A DNA stretch of 64,000 nt from Mallotus nudiflorus (GCA_947683625.1 CANTUR010000009.1:9065501-9129500); one strand, 5' to 3'. Counted from the first letter of the stretch, positions 35,455-47,769 are shown. Notes: generated by a model not told the origin, from the sequence alone. Translations and numbers: made by a program.

Positions 35455-36991
35455 TGTTGGGTTCCGTGATGCAAATGCAGTGGAAAAATTAAAATTTTGT
35501 CACGTTCCCATGCCAGGATCCATGTAATTCGACTAATTGATTAAATCTAGCGTTTTTAATAATCTTACCAAAATGCAGAAGAGGCAAGATTCTCTGGAAG
35601 GGTGAGAGGAGGTTCACACCGGTGACACCTTACCTCGAGCTTTTTGGCTTGGTTGTTCGGATCAAAACGTCTCCAAAAGGATGCGTCCTCTATAGGTATC
35701 CACACGAACAGCCCTTCATAAAATGAATTTAAGTGTGTGTGCTAGCAACCTCTTGACTGTCTCACAAATCAAGAACAAAAGGAAAAACTCCGTCTTTGTT
35801 TTCTAAGAGGAAAGAAAACGAATTTGGAGGCAAAAACAAGTGTGTGAAACCCTAGAGAATATAACATATTTATAGACTCCAAGTTAGGGTTTCACTTACC
35901 AATAACCTTTTGGTAATTTTCCATTTATTATATTCTGATTTTGTTTAAAAACAAATCAAAAATAATATCTTATTTATTTATTGAAAATAACATTTATCTG
36001 AAATAAATAAACAAATAAATAAAACACTTTAATTATTTATTTCCATAGAGTTTATTTTGGGCTTATTAAACCCATATCCATTTTAGGCTTGTTCTAAGTG
36101 TGTGACCCTGTAGGTTCACATAACATTGGCAGTGGACCTAAATCTCTATTTAGGCCTACAAGTCATAAGTGGCCTCTAGCAAGACATTATGACTACCCAA
36201 GTCATGTGAAGTCAATAATCCGACATAACCTAATTACAGTGAATTTTATTGTCCTTTTATCACATGATATCTTAATTGAACATAAGGCATAGAATGTCAT
36301 CCTTACATAATTCAATATTATGACTTGATTCCAAGTAGACTGAAAATGATAACTCTTTATCAATTCATTTCAGCATGGCCATGCATTTTCATTCAGTCTA
36401 TCTCATCAAGGGGCCTTTAGATATCTTTCTCATATTAATGAGGGATAAATTCCTTCTAAATCACTCACATTCCTCACATAACTAATTTTATATCCAATAA
36501 CATTCTTTTAATCATCCGGTTAAAGACAATGTTAGAATGTGTCAAAACATAAAATAGCTATGTAGAAATCCATGATGATTTCAAGGTCAAAGGACCGAAA
36601 TAAAATTACTGTGATAAGAAATACTTATGACAATAATCTATGTAGTATTCTCATAGTGGGTCAATCCAGTACATGATCTCTCATCATGTACCTATGAGTT
36701 AACTTAATATCTCATATTTATGATTAGTAAAATATAACCATCAGTCAACATCATACTAGCCTTAATACTTTAAAATTCATATAATGAATAAATGGCTAGG
36801 GATAATTAGAATAGAACTCTTATTTTAATCTAAGGGTTTTACTATCAAGTCACATACTTGATGGCCTTAGTAAGAATTAACCATTCATGTAATTATCATA
36901 AAATCAAATGATAATATAATACCTCTTTATTAATAAAATAAGAAAGTCAATACATAATCACAAATGATTGACCTAGTGCATATCATTAACA
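35455..36991 (-). repeat. Right (5') LTR of copia-1
   Basis: TGTTGGGTTCCGTGATGC to ATATCATTAACA, 1537 bp. The TATA-like box TATAAATA is at 35867-35874 on the minus strand. It is followed by the GTTGA target duplication and then gag of the Tat unit. Confidence 0.97.
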
Positions 36992-37957
36992 GTTGAGCCT
37001 CTAAAATTTTTCTTTTTTTCATTCTCTATCTCTTCAGCTTGTAGACAGTCATCATATAGATCTATAAAGGTCTTTGGGTTCATCATTTGTAGTCTTTCTA
37101 CCAAATTAGGTGATACATTACAAACAATCATCTTAACTTGATCCTTTTCAGCTAGTTTATTTTTCATCAGTCCTGCTTTATTCATGAATCTGGTGAGGAA
37201 ATTAGAAAAGGATTCATTGGGTTTTTTCTTAGTCAACTCTAAATCCCTAATAGACACTTCCAATTGAGTGTTATAATCATATTATTTCAAGAATGCAGTA
37301 CATAGTTCTTTCCAATCACTCCCTCTAGTGACAGTACAAATAGCCTATCAACTACTGCTAATGGTGCTTTAGCAGTGCTCATGGTTGTTGCGTATTAGCT
37401 AAAATGAATTCTAGGTTCTCCTCTCCCATCAAATTTCTGTAATTAAGGCATTTTGAATTTTTCAAGTAGCTTATATCCATCCATTTGCAACATGTCATCA
37501 AAGTTAAAAGAATATCCCATTCCTTGTCCTCTAATCATCTCTTCAATCTTGGACATTTTCTGAGTCAGTGCTTACATCTGCTTGGACTCATGATCATAGA
37601 CCAATTCAAGTGACTTTCTCTTTACCTTTTCTACCATGTAGTTTTTAACGTCTTCCACTCTCACATTAGTAGTAGGCACATTTCTAGCAGCAGGTTGCCC
37701 CTACCATTGTTAGCAAGAGGTAGAGGAGCTATAACAATTGGTGGAGCTCCTACAGTAGGTGGCTATTCAATAGTAGTATTAGGTGGTTATTCAACAATAG
37801 GTTGCACTAGTCCAGCCAAAGCCTGTCTCAGTTCATCTTGCATCATAGCTCTCATGTCATCCATCAAAACTCCCTTAATGTCCTTTAAGGTCCACATCTC
37901 TAGTTATTGTTCCATTTTAGTCTGTTCAGTCTGAGTTTGTTCAGCTTTTAGGTACAT
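36992..37957 (-). pseudogene. gag N-terminal half of unit 1
   Basis: The minus strand begins near an ATG at 37957 and passes through MQDELRQALAGLVQP, a Pro/Ala-rich stretch, and FDGRGEPRIHFS. It then enters the retrotransposon gag core: LTKKKPNESFSNFLTRFMN, KLAEKDQVKMIV, LVERLQMMNPKTFIDLYDD. Several stops and an indel lie around 37260-37380. It is interrupted at 36991 by copia-1 and continues at 27787. Capsid-type role inferred from the family. Confidence 0.75.
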
Positions 37958-38888
37958 TGGGTTGATTAGGCTCTTCCCTAGTTCTTAAAGGATCTCTTGA
38001 GCTATTGACTTAGGGCTTTGATCTATTCTGATTAATCTGCCACCTTTTCACCCCCAAACATGAGAAGACCTAGATGAATCTATGATGGCTACAAAATAAG
38101 GTGTTAGTATGATGTGTGGACTGTATGTATGCATGTATGCATGATACATGTGTTTATGCAACAAATAATAGGCAAGCACTTAGCACATAGCAAGTATCAA
38201 GAAACAATCAACAAGCCATCATGCAGGCAAACATTCCAACCTTATTTCTCCCACACATGTGTTCAATAGCAAGTTTCTTTTCCTAGGATTTTTTGTCTTG
38301 GCCTTTATATCAATAGGGGATATTAAGAGCCAATGCGCATGCTTAATCTCTCTTTAAAATAAAAAGCACAAAAACAACATTTCTAAATATAAAGGTTTAG
38401 CCTAAACCTTATTAGCCTGAATGAGCATCAAAGGTATAGGCCTAGGCTTTTCTAAATAAAAATACCTCATGGCAATTCAAACAAACAAGCACTTTGGGTA
38501 CAAATCCTAATGGAAGTAACTAGGCCATTATATGTGGTTAGTGTCCAATGAAAAGTTAAGGTTCTCTTAGCAAGATGCTCTTCATTATAGACTTTGAGTT
38601 ATAGGCCAAGGTCAAAGGGGCCCAACATCCTTTACCAACTCAAGAGAAGATTAGCCCCTTTAAGGACTTGGGTTACTAACTCTGGTCAGATGAGCCAGGT
38701 AATCTCTCTTGAACTGAGTTAAGGCTAAGAGTGATGGTTAGACAATCTATAACTCCATGAAGCTAGTGGAATAATGGAATCATAAAATAATTCCATTGGT
38801 TTAGTAGGGACATGCAAAATGGATGCAAGAATGAAATAATAATCGATAAAATAAATCTAAAGAGCACAAGTAGAGTCAATATCTCTTA
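37958..38888 (-). other. Leader between primer site and gag of unit 1
   Basis: No gene. There is a run of ATGTATGCATG repeats near 38115-38145 and a CCTAGGCTTTTCTAAATAAA-type segment. The homologous leader of unit 2 is 52530-53391. Confidence 0.6.
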
Positions 38889-38906
38889 TCCCCAGTGGAG
38901 TCACCA
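38889..38906 (-). promoter_or_regulatory. Primer-binding site of unit 1
   Basis: Minus strand TGGTGACTCCACTGGGGA, one base after the LTR end ..CTACA. It resembles the arginine-tRNA-type primer sites described for Ogre/Tat elements (TGGCGACTC..TGGGGA). Unit 2 has TGTCGACTCCACTAGGGA at 53392-53409. Confidence 0.75.
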
Positions 38907-38907
38907 T

Positions 38908-41072
38908 TGTAGATGATCAGGTTTAGTGCGCATCCAAGATTTTAGCAACTACGACACTGTTTAGGCTTAGGGCCTTAGGGAACATACTACTATGTCACAA
39001 ATTCATAGTGTGGAGAAGAGGAGTAACCACTTAGGGTAATAACTAGGACAATTTGATTAGTGGTACTCGATTCTTAAAAAGAAAATTAGCACCACAACTA
39101 AGAGATCCTAAGAATGGAATACTAACTTCTTTTAGTCTCACGTTCATTTAGAATAATTTTATAAATGATTATTTCATCCTCTAATTACATGCAATTTTAT
39201 TTAAATCCCATTTGACATCCATCTAACATTAGGCATCTAGTCAATAAAATTGCACATAAAAAATGCACTAAAGATCGTTATTAAAAAGATAGCTAGATTT
39301 ATATTTTATTTACAAGTGAGAAAGGGATTAAAGGTGGGCCTACATTTTTTATAAATTAGTGAGCCTAGATCTATTTATTTTAGTTTGTCTAAGGAATGGG
39401 CTTAAGTCTATTCAATTTTAAAGGAAAGTTAAATTAGTAGGCCTAAGTCTAACTTGGTTTTTATTTAAAATGAGAGGTGGGCTTAGGTCTATTTATTTTA
39501 AAAGAAAAGAAATTAAGTAGGTTGAGCTAAGTCTAAATAAGTTTTAATTAACTAAGTGGGCCTACAATCTAATTAACCTAATGGGCCTAAATTGATTTTA
39601 CTTATTTAAAGCCCTAAACCATTTTTAAGCCTATTTAAAGTGAGTTGGACCTAAGCATGGGCTTGGGGCCCAAAATAATAAAAAAACCTGAAAACACAAC
39701 CCAAAATAAATAAAATATAAAAGAGGATCAAACAAACATTTTAGTGATTTTTTAGAAACCCTAAATCAATTACATGCAAACCCTAAATTAAGCTATTACC
39801 ACCATTGATTTTAATTGATTTTTACCCAATTGAACCAAATTACTAATTAATTTTAAGCATAGAAAATTAAATCTTTCACTATTCCCACTACTGAGGCTAT
39901 TACAAATTACGTACAAAATTAAAATTAAACAATTATACACCCATGAATTAAAATAACTACACAAGATACCAAAATGCGAAATAAAGATAAAAATCCTAAA
40001 TTCAACTGGAAAACAACATTGATTCACCTATGGCATTCCATGGACCTTCTGTTTAGTTTAAACACAAGTAGTATCTTCCTTAATCCACATTCGCATATCA
40101 AAATAAAAACACATAAATAATTAGATTAGTACTAAAATTGAATAATCAAAATAATAACAAAATAAAAAAGATAAAAAGAAAAGAATAGAAAAGCCCCTTA
40201 TATATTGTGCAAATGCTTTGAAATAGCCCCTTATATTAGATTATTACCGTTAAAATTGAATCAATATTGAATTGATTTTGGACTGGGATTTGATTGCATT
40301 CAAAGACACTAACAGTATCCAAAATTAGGGTTTTGAAAGACAAGGGTGTTATTCACGTCTAGATTTTTAGGGTTTTCTTATGCGATAGGTTTTTTGCATA
40401 ACTCTCTTCTCTCTTTTGTAGTCCCTCTATTTTTTTCAATTGTTGTGTGTGTGAATTTTTTTCAGTTCATTCATCTATGTGATTCTAGAGCCCCCCTCAT
40501 ATGCATGCAAACTCTTTACTTCTTAAAGCAAAGTCTGCTTATCTACTGACTTACTAAATTTGCAAGAATGGTCTCATCTCTTCAAAACAAACAGATAGAG
40601 TTTTGATTTTTGGAAGCTATTTATGCATTTTGAATGCATTGAAATTTTCATCAGATAATAATAATAATAAAAATAAATTTTCAACCAATCAAAACATTGA
40701 AAAAATGATAAAAAATGAAAAAATACATGAAAAAATTGAAAAAATGGGACTTTTTAAGCATCGACATTGTGCAATGCCGACCGACATTGTACATTGTCGA
40801 TCGACATTATAAAATGCCAATCGGCAAAGTGTAATGCTGGTCAGCATTACACCAATGCTGATCCTAATTATTATTATTATTATTATTTTAACTTTTAATT
40901 ACCAAAAGACCCTTGAGAACTCGACTTCCTTGTAATCAAATCCTAAAAAATGTTGCAATTTAGTCCCTAAAGTCCAGAAAATTGACAACCAAGTTCAATT
41001 TTTAAATATATTTCATCATAGAGGCTTACATCGCAATTGTTCACAATTGCATCCTGAAATTAGGTGCTTGTA
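38908..41072 (-). repeat. LTR B, shared by units 1 and 2
   Basis: The plus strand starts TGTAGATGATCAGG and ends GGTGCTTGTA (CA decayed to TA), 2165 bp. On its left is the primer site of unit 1 and on its right the polypurine tract and post-pol region of unit 2. It therefore serves as 5' LTR of one internal region and 3' LTR of the next. It has an array of the 20-bp palindrome (40751-40865). Confidence 0.8.
40751..40865. repeat. 20-bp-period palindromic array in LTR B
   Basis: Units start at 40751, 40771, 40791, 40811, 40831 and 40851, each exactly 20 bp apart. The consensus is AATGCCGATCGGCATT, a 16-bp palindrome, plus a 4-bp spacer. The array sits about 200-320 bp inside the LTR counted from its minus-strand start, so it would be U3. 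LTR A keeps about two units near 5417-5456. Confidence 0.88.
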
Positions 41073-41084
41073 GTTGCCCCCTTT
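41073..41084 (-). promoter_or_regulatory. Polypurine tract of unit 2
   Basis: Minus strand AAAGGGGGCAAC directly before the LTR B start TACAAGCACC (TG decayed). It is the equivalent of the tract at 5674-5690. Confidence 0.6.
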
Positions 41085-41229
41085 ATCGCTGTTTTCTTGA
41101 CAAATTGTGGCAAAACAATAAAAGCACACAATTTTGATAGAAAGAAATTAGGACACTTAATTGTATCCTAATTGATAGATTGATGCTCAAATTGCTATGA
41201 ACTTTAAAGTAAGATGTAATGCTTAATAG

Positions 41230-41725
41230 GTCTTACTATTTTTTTGGTGAAACATCTAGTGAACTTGTGCAAATAAATTTCACTATATTCCCTGTGGGAC
41301 GTTTAGCGATGATGAATTGAAAATTTGCTATGTTTCCTGTGCAATGCCTAACAATGATGAATTGAAAATCTATTAAAGTTCCTATCGAACGTCTAGCAAT
41401 GATGAATTGAAAATCTACTATAGTTTTTGTGGAATGTCTAGTAATAATGAATTTCATTATATTCCATATGGGACGTCTAATGAAATGTATTGAAAGAAAC
41501 TTGCTATATTCCCTATGGGACGTCTAGCAATGAGATTTCATTATATTCCCTATGGGACATCTAATGATGTACACTATATTCCCTGTGGGACGTCTAGTGC
41601 AATGAAATTTTATTATATTCCCTATGGGATGTCTAATAATAATATGATTTAAAAATCTTCAATAGTTCATGTGGAACATCAAGCAATGATAAAATGAAAG
41701 TCTGCTATAGTTCCTACGGAACATC
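41230..41725 (+). repeat. Dyad minisatellite, copy B
   Basis: Same family as 5830-6398, with ATTCCCTGTGGGACGTCTA, GTTCCTATCGAACGTCTAG and similar subunits, but less regular. Several subunits are shortened or run together around 41460-41640. The reading frame is not maintained here, which argues against the open frames seen in copy A being genes. Confidence 0.85.
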
Positions 41726-42646
41726 TAGAGTAATAGATTTGAAGACTTATGTCATAATTGTTATGTAGTATATAACATAATGAAGGTTATGAGTACTGTG
41801 TATTATATAACATAATCATTTGAAATTCTTATCATAGCTATTGTGTAGCATATGAATTAAAAATCCTTGAAATGATGCATGTAAAAGTGCAAAAATGTAA
41901 ATTTTATAATTTTACTATGTATTCTATGCTTGACAGAGAATTCAAAATCACAAACTGGTTACAGATTAATAATTCAATGAATTATTAATTTGATGAAATG
42001 AATGTCATTATATAATTAGGAATGAAATCCTAATCAGATTGTAATTATAGACCAAATTACAATAAGAGAACTTGGATCCATGTGCAAACAAAAGTAGTGG
42101 ACCAAAGTGGATATTTTCAACTTTATATATTCACTAGTTTTTGCATGTCTCATTTCATTCTCTCTACTTCTTCATTTTCCTTTCCTTTTATTTTCTCTCT
42201 TTGCATCGATTTTCATTTCTTGATTTCTTGATCATCTGACATTTGATTTATAATCTATTAAATCCTATGGCCTTCTTGTAGCACATGCAATATAAAAGAG
42301 TAGAGATTTCAAAAATTTAGAGGATTTTGCCTCCTCATTTTCCTCAGAATGATCATGGACTTTGAGAGGACTTAACCATCTTTCCTTTTACTCATTTACA
42401 TACCCACGGGTTTAGAGATAACATTTTACTACTCCTATTTATTTTTACAAAAATATTACCTATACAATTAGTATTCAGAGTCATTTTCAAAGTAGAAATT
42501 AACATGCATGTTAATTAGAAATTAATTAAAAATGCATGATAAAATTGAAATTAAATTCTGAAAATGTGAAATTTAGCCTCTGGGTTGTCTGTATGACTAA
42601 TAAGATATTTGGAATTCTAGTTAGAATTCCACATTTCCAATTGGCT
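41726..42646. other. Post-pol spacer of unit 2
   Basis: No gene. It contains the empty site of the solo LTR seen in unit 1 (TTTTCCTCAGAATGATC near 42340), C/T-rich tracts (42150-42200) and AT-rich sequence leading to the palindromic array upstream of the mobile-domain gene. Confidence 0.6.
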
Positions 42647-42650
42647 CAGA

Positions 42651-42750
42651 GAATGCCAATCAGCATAGCAGAATGCCAGTCGACAATCTAGAATGCCGAT
42701 TGATATTTTAAATTACCGGCTGGCAATCTACATTGTCGATTAGCATTTTT
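42651..42750. repeat. 20-bp-period palindromic array upstream of mobile-domain gene copy B
   Basis: Five units at 42651, 42671, 42691, 42711 and 42731, exactly 20 bp apart, with AATGCC.....GGCA-type dyads matching the LTR B consensus AATGCCGATCGGCATT. The array ends about 130 bp before the gene's ATG at 42879. Sequence on either side is not obviously related to the LTR, so only the array is shared. Confidence 0.88.
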
Positions 42751-42878
42751 AATTTTTGAAATTTTTTTTGAGAGAGGGATTAATTAACTAATTAATTAAT
42801 TATTTCAATTCAAATATTTGATTAATTAATTAATCTTTCAATTAATTAATTCTTATTTTGAAATTTAACCAGCATCCG

Positions 42879-44930
42879 ATGAAATTCACGAGCTATTTTT
42901 ATCTAGCTCGAGAATTATTTCATGGACTATCGGAGAGGGTGACACGTATGATTTGGGCCTTCGAGTTTAGGCATTTCATTTATGTACTTTTGACTTGTTG
43001 AGGCTGGTATGACTGTTACTCTCTATTTGCTTTAATTGAGTGATAGATGGATACTAGCCATACTTTTTATACTCATATGGGTGAGTTGACCGTTTCACCT
43101 ATAACCTTCACTACTATCACCTGGATTGCCTTCGAAGGATCCCTAGTTCCATTAGACATCAACTATTGTAGTCTTCTTGAGCATGCACAGAGTCAGTACG
43201 TGTGATATTTGATCAGGTTCACTCTGATATGGAAGAATCAGAAGAATGTTCTTCTTTCATCATTCGTTAAGGGAATTAGATGCCTTCCTAGTTCCACTCC
43301 TCGTCAGATTTTCCATAAAGTGAGGTGATTTCTTTTGATACTATTAGGTATGACCTTATTTTATGAGACCAATCATGAGGTTAGCATTTCTCTGCTTGGT
43401 CCCCTCCATGACTTGGATCCCACACTTAATTAGGGATCTGCTGCACTCGGTTACCTTTACTACAAACTGGACACTGTTTGTGAGTTGGTGTCATGATGTG
43501 TGGCTTTTGGCACATCTTGCATGTATGTTTTCCTTCCTTTAATCTTTATTGTCTTGCTTTCCTTTGCATTTTTCTAATATGTTCTCTTCCTTTTAGATCT
43601 GAAGCATAAATATCGAGTTAATTTAAGGCTTTGTTCTGATAGGAGTCTTCCTCTAATGATAAGATGGGGTTCTTCCCACCTTGCTAGCAATAGGAACACT
43701 TTACAGATGTATCATGTCCAATCGAACATTATCGAGTGGCACCGGGTAAAAAAGATAAAATCATTAGTATCTTGTAATTTAATGTGAGTTAAACTTAATT
43801 AACCTAAATTGCAAATAAATTCTAATTGGTTGGAGGGTGTTGATGACATCCAGTAATATGATTTCATGGCCATTGCTATATGCCTTGAAACCATGAGGGT
43901 TTGACTCTCCGGATATGGTTATTTGATGTTGTATTTAGAGGAGCGAGTTTATTACTAGTCTTCTAGGCCTTCTCGATGTCATATTCCATCTGATGTCTCT
44001 TCCTTTATGTTTTGCAGCTCATATCTAAGAGGTTTAGAGTTGAGGGATGCACTACAGGGATACGCTACCTCAGATTTTCTTGAGCATTCTTAACATTATC
44101 AGTAGTTCATTTATGAGAGCCTTTTGGAGCATATTCCCATTGACGATGCTGAGGTAATTTCTTATTACTTTAACTTCTTTCTTTGGAACCTATGAATCAT
44201 TTATTCTTCTTATAGTTTGAGGAGATTTGCTCTTCTGTTGATGCAGAAGAGGGGATGGAGATTGCTCTAGAGACTGAGGTTGTTCTCGGTATTGAGAGGC
44301 CTATGCCCAGACCTAGTTCTTCTCATCATACTCAGCATGTTAGGACTAGTTGCGATGGTGCTTTTGTGAGTGTTACCCTTAGTAATATCTCTCTTCCATA
44401 TAGGTCCATGTTCTACTAGGCTCCTACTGTTTAGACTCTAGTCAAGTAGCAAATGCATTTTAGTGATACTTAGCTTTCTATCTTTTCTCCAATAAATGCT
44501 TCTCATGTGAGTCTTTTTTACTTGTTCCTTACAAGATCTATACGCTTGACACTAGTGTTAGTAAATTTAAAAAATAGGTTCCTCGGACATAGGCAGAGTA
44601 CTTACATGGACTTGCCTCATCTCAAAGGTTATTCATTATTCAAGTTATAGATAGTTGGAGGGTAAGTATATGTACATTGAACATGAAAATGTATGCAAGC
44701 TATGTATGAAATGCACATGATGTGTTTTCTATATGTATAGAGCTACTCGAGCGGTCTAGAGTGTGAGATAGAGATGCTTCACTGATAGCTTACAGGTTTA
44801 GGCATTAATCCTTACAGTGCTGAGACTTCCTCCATCAAACCTCTAGACACATTTCATTATGATGATTCAACTAGAGGATGGAGCCCATGGTCGGATTCTA
44901 GAGCTTAGGATGACTGATCTAGGCTATCAG
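42879..44930 (+). pseudogene. Plant mobile domain (MAIN-like) gene, copy B
   Basis: The likely start MKFTSYFYLARELFHGL is followed by RHFIYVLLTC, a stop, then HTHMGELTVSP, WIAFEG, IWKNQKNVLLSSF and LLGMTLFYETNHEVSISLLGPL. This is the same PMD core as in copies A and C. Intron 1 (GTATGT donor after CTTGCAT, near 43516) and the later intron before FEEICSSVDAEE (donor GTAATTTCTT near 44153, acceptor near 44217) can be recognised. The final exon contains STRGWSPWS. Many stops and a small deletion after DLDP disable it. It lies antisense to gag-pol and directly downstream of the palindromic array. Confidence 0.72.
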
Positions 44931-45789
44931 ACTTTTCTGTCATACTACTGTGTTTTGAATTTTATAATGTCTGTATGGACAGTGTTGAACTATTTTGTCC
45001 TTCCCTAAATTAGACTTATATAAATGAATGGAGGAATTTTTTTTAATGCCTTAACTTTTTTCTAAGCTACCCTTCCATGTTTTCAACTTAGCAGGCTTGC
45101 CCTAACTTTTGCCTAAGCTACCCTTTTGGGTTTTCAACTTAGCAGGCTTTTATTTTATTTGCCTTATTTTTTGAATATATCTGACTATAGGAAGAGTTAA
45201 ACTTTCTTGCTATTTCTGTTAATCATGTAGTACTTGGGTTATGTCATAAATGGTAGAGCCATCAGGATTTTCTAGGTACAAGGGGACTCAGGCTGTGCAT
45301 AATGAGTCACAAAAGAAGAAACTTAGACATTAATAGGAATTGGTCTCATAGAGCTAATTTTAAGCTTTTATGTTTTGTTTTCCTTTCTAGTACTTATAAT
45401 TTATAATTAAGACAGAACATGAAATGTTAAAAAAAATTCAATTTCAATATGATTCATTAATTAGGGTGAAAATGAGTACATTTATTACATCACACAGTAT
45501 AACTTTTATTATCAGCTAGTTCTTTTGAATTTTCTAACTAAATATTTTTCTCTCACCAATTTATTTGCCCTAATTTTTGTCTGACTAGCCCTTTGCAGGT
45601 TTTCTAGCCACCAGGACCATTTCTTTAATTTTTATTCCCTAATTTTTGCCTGTTAGCCCTTTACAGGTTTTCTGAATGGTGGGAATGTCCTAACTTTTAC
45701 CTGACTATTCTTTTCAGGTTTTCTAATCAACAGACCTTATTATTACTATTATTATTTCATTATTTTTTTATACTACTTTTATTTTATTT
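44931..45789. repeat. Post-pol repeats and remnant of the second antisense gene, unit 2
   Basis: Two copies of the CTAACTTTTGCCTAAGCTACCC repeat (about 45044-45150) are followed directly by an intron end and the start of exon 2 of the second gene (GAAGAGTTAAACTTTCTTGC near 45190). Then comes a short late segment (45228-45335, with VEPSGFSRYKGTQ-like sequence). Exon 1 of that gene is completely missing. Further on are GCCTGACTA..GGTTTTCT repeats (45590-45740) up to the pol stop. Confidence 0.65.
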
Positions 45790-46990
45790 TTATAGGTAGT
45801 ATTTCTTGAGGTGATCCAGGTTAACAGGCTTTATGAATTCATTCTCTTCTAGATTTGATATCTTTGTAGCTCTCTTAGGCAGAATCGATTTGACTAAGTA
45901 TGGTCCTTCCCAATTTGGTCTAAAATTTCCTATAGGATCAAATACCAATGTCTCTAGACTTTTTTAGCACTATGTCCCTGACTTTTATCTTTCTAAGCTT
46001 AACTTGCTTATTGAATGATCTCGCTATTCTCTTATGATATATTTAAGTGTGAAACAATGCATTCAACCTTTTCTCATCTAGAGATACAAGGAGATTATAG
46101 CTCTTTTATGTCCATTTACTTTCAGGAGTTTTAGCTTCCATAACAACTCTTAAGGATTTAATCTCTATTTTTATAGGCAAGATTGCTTCACAACCATACA
46201 CTAAAGAGAATGAAGTTTGGCTCGTGACAGTTCTAGCTATAGTCTTATATCCCCACAAAGCAAATGGGAGAAACTCAGACCAATCTTTGTAAGTCTTGAC
46301 TATTTTAGAGAGGAATCTCTTAACATTTTTATTAGTTGCTTCTACTGCTCCATTGGCCTGAGGGCGATGTGGTGAAGACTCATGATGTTTAGTCCCATAC
46401 TTCTGCAAAATTTCTGCTATTTTTGCTTGAAATTGGACACCATTATTTGTCACAATATGATGTGGAACCCCATACCTATAGATAAGGCTTTTCTTAATAG
46501 ACCGCACCATTTGTTTTGCTTTCATGGCATTGAAGGACTCAGCCTCTACTCATTTGGAGAAATAGTCTATTGCCATGACTATATACTTATGCCCATTTAA
46601 TGTTGTCGGCCTTATTTCTCTAATGATGTCGATTCCCTAAGCCGCAAAGGGCTAAGGTGATGATAAACTATTCAGTACTATAGGAGGTAGATGGTTAAGA
46701 TTCCTATAAATTTGACACTAATGACACGACTTTACTATTATGATGCAATCCTTTTATGTACTCATCCAATAATACCCTTGCCTGAGTATCCTTTTAGCTA
46801 GGGTTATCACGTTCACGTGGGAACCATAAGCTTCTATAAGAATCTCTTTCATCACCTCTTCAGTTTCATCTTTCATAAGACATCTAAGTTGTATTCCATT
46901 CAGCATTCTCTTGTACAATACTCCATCATGACTTGCATAGTTATGTGCAAGAACATGAAGAGCATATCTCTCTTTTGAAATTGCTTCATC
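45790..46990 (-). pseudogene. Integrase of unit 2
   Basis: From the right: a zinc-binding part with LYKRMLNGIQLRC, then the core with VMAIDYFSK (first Asp), IVTNNGVQFQ (second Asp changed to Asn) and ANGAVEATNKNVKRF (Glu), then FSLVYGCEAILP. The C-terminal part is broken by several stops, ending HLKKYYL at 45790. An open segment of 139 codons covers the core (46106-46525). It would have joined element cDNA to host DNA. Complete in domains, unlike unit 1, but catalytically dead. Confidence 0.88.
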
Positions 46991-47229
46991 ATGATACTTC
47001 CATTCTTCGATAATCCACTGAATATCGTAAAACTATGGTTTCTCTTCAGGCCCTATTCAAACACTCATAATCTACCCTTCCCTATAATATGGAGCTCTTA
47101 ATTTCATAATTACCAAAGGTTTCATGGTTAATCCTCTTACACTATTCCACATCAAAGAGAGTGTTGTAAATGCATCTACCATTTGATTATTGTCTCTTAA
47201 CAAGTAAACAAAGAGACATTTATTGAAGT

Positions 47230-47760
47230 CACTAAAGCTTTCAAATAGAAGATGTAGGGTTTTAACTTTTCTTCTTTCACTTCCCGTTCTCCATTAGCCT
47301 AACTAATAACCAACATTAAATCCCTGTAAACCAATAATCCCTTTGCCCTAATTGATAAAGCTATTTTAATCCTGTAGATGCATGCTTTATACTCCGCCAT
47401 ATTATTCATCACTTTGAAATCTAATTTCTTAGCCATTGGTATGATTTCCCCTTCTTATGCTACAAGAATTACTCTTAATCCATCTCCTTTGTTGTTTACA
47501 GCCCTATCGAAGTAGAGCTTCCACTCCTGATGTTCTATGTCCGCTAGGTTCTCATCTTAAAACTCCAAGTTCCATTGTTCATCACCTTTGATAGCATTCT
47601 GAGCTAGGAATTCTGCTACTACCCTTCCCTTGATGATTTTTATGGTGATGTATTCTATATCAAACTCAGTCAGAAGTACTAGCCATCGAGACATCCTTCT
47701 ACTCAAAGCAGGCAATTGAAATAGGTTTTTTAAGGGATCTATATTTGAAATAGCCTAAAC
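47230..47760 (-). pseudogene. RNase H of unit 2
   Basis: EWKLYFDRAVNNKGDGL keeps the first catalytic Asp. It is followed by a stop, then IPMAKKLDFKVMNNMAEYKA and LLVYRDLML, where the third acidic position is present but its GDS context is changed. Equivalent to 12480-12800 of unit 1. Confidence 0.75.
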
Positions 47761-47769
47761 CTTATAAGA

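Larger units (their letters stand above)
27793..36991 (-). mobile_element. Full-length Angela-type Ty1/copia element (copia-1), nested in unit 1 gag
   Basis: 9199 bp, with LTRs of 1538 and 1537 bp and a target duplication GTTGA (27788-27792 and 36992-36996). Orientation is minus, fixed by the primer site TGGTATCAGAGCC at 35441-35453 and the polypurine tract at 29331. The gag-pol region (29345-33319) has copia order with sequences very like BARE-1/Angela (DVKTSFLNGNLLEDVYM, YVDDILLIGN). LTRs are almost identical, so this is a fairly recent insertion. The same family left two solo LTRs in this window. Confidence 0.95.
3442..41072 (-). mobile_element. Tat-lineage Ty3/gypsy unit 1 (LTR A - internal 1 - LTR B), with nested insertions
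   Basis: On the minus strand the unit reads LTR B, primer site (38889-38906), gag, protease, reverse transcriptase, RNase H, integrase (stop at 11416), post-pol region with antisense genes, polypurine tract, LTR A. Domain order PR-RT-RH-IN defines Ty3/gypsy. The aspartic protease, the primer site TGGTGACTCCACTGGGGA and antisense genes after pol point to the Tat group (Ogre/Retand relatives). Four later insertions (6989-8519, 13155-22804, 23177-24675, 27793-36991) account for about 21.9 kb. LTR B is shared with unit 2. All genes are broken. Confidence 0.85.
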
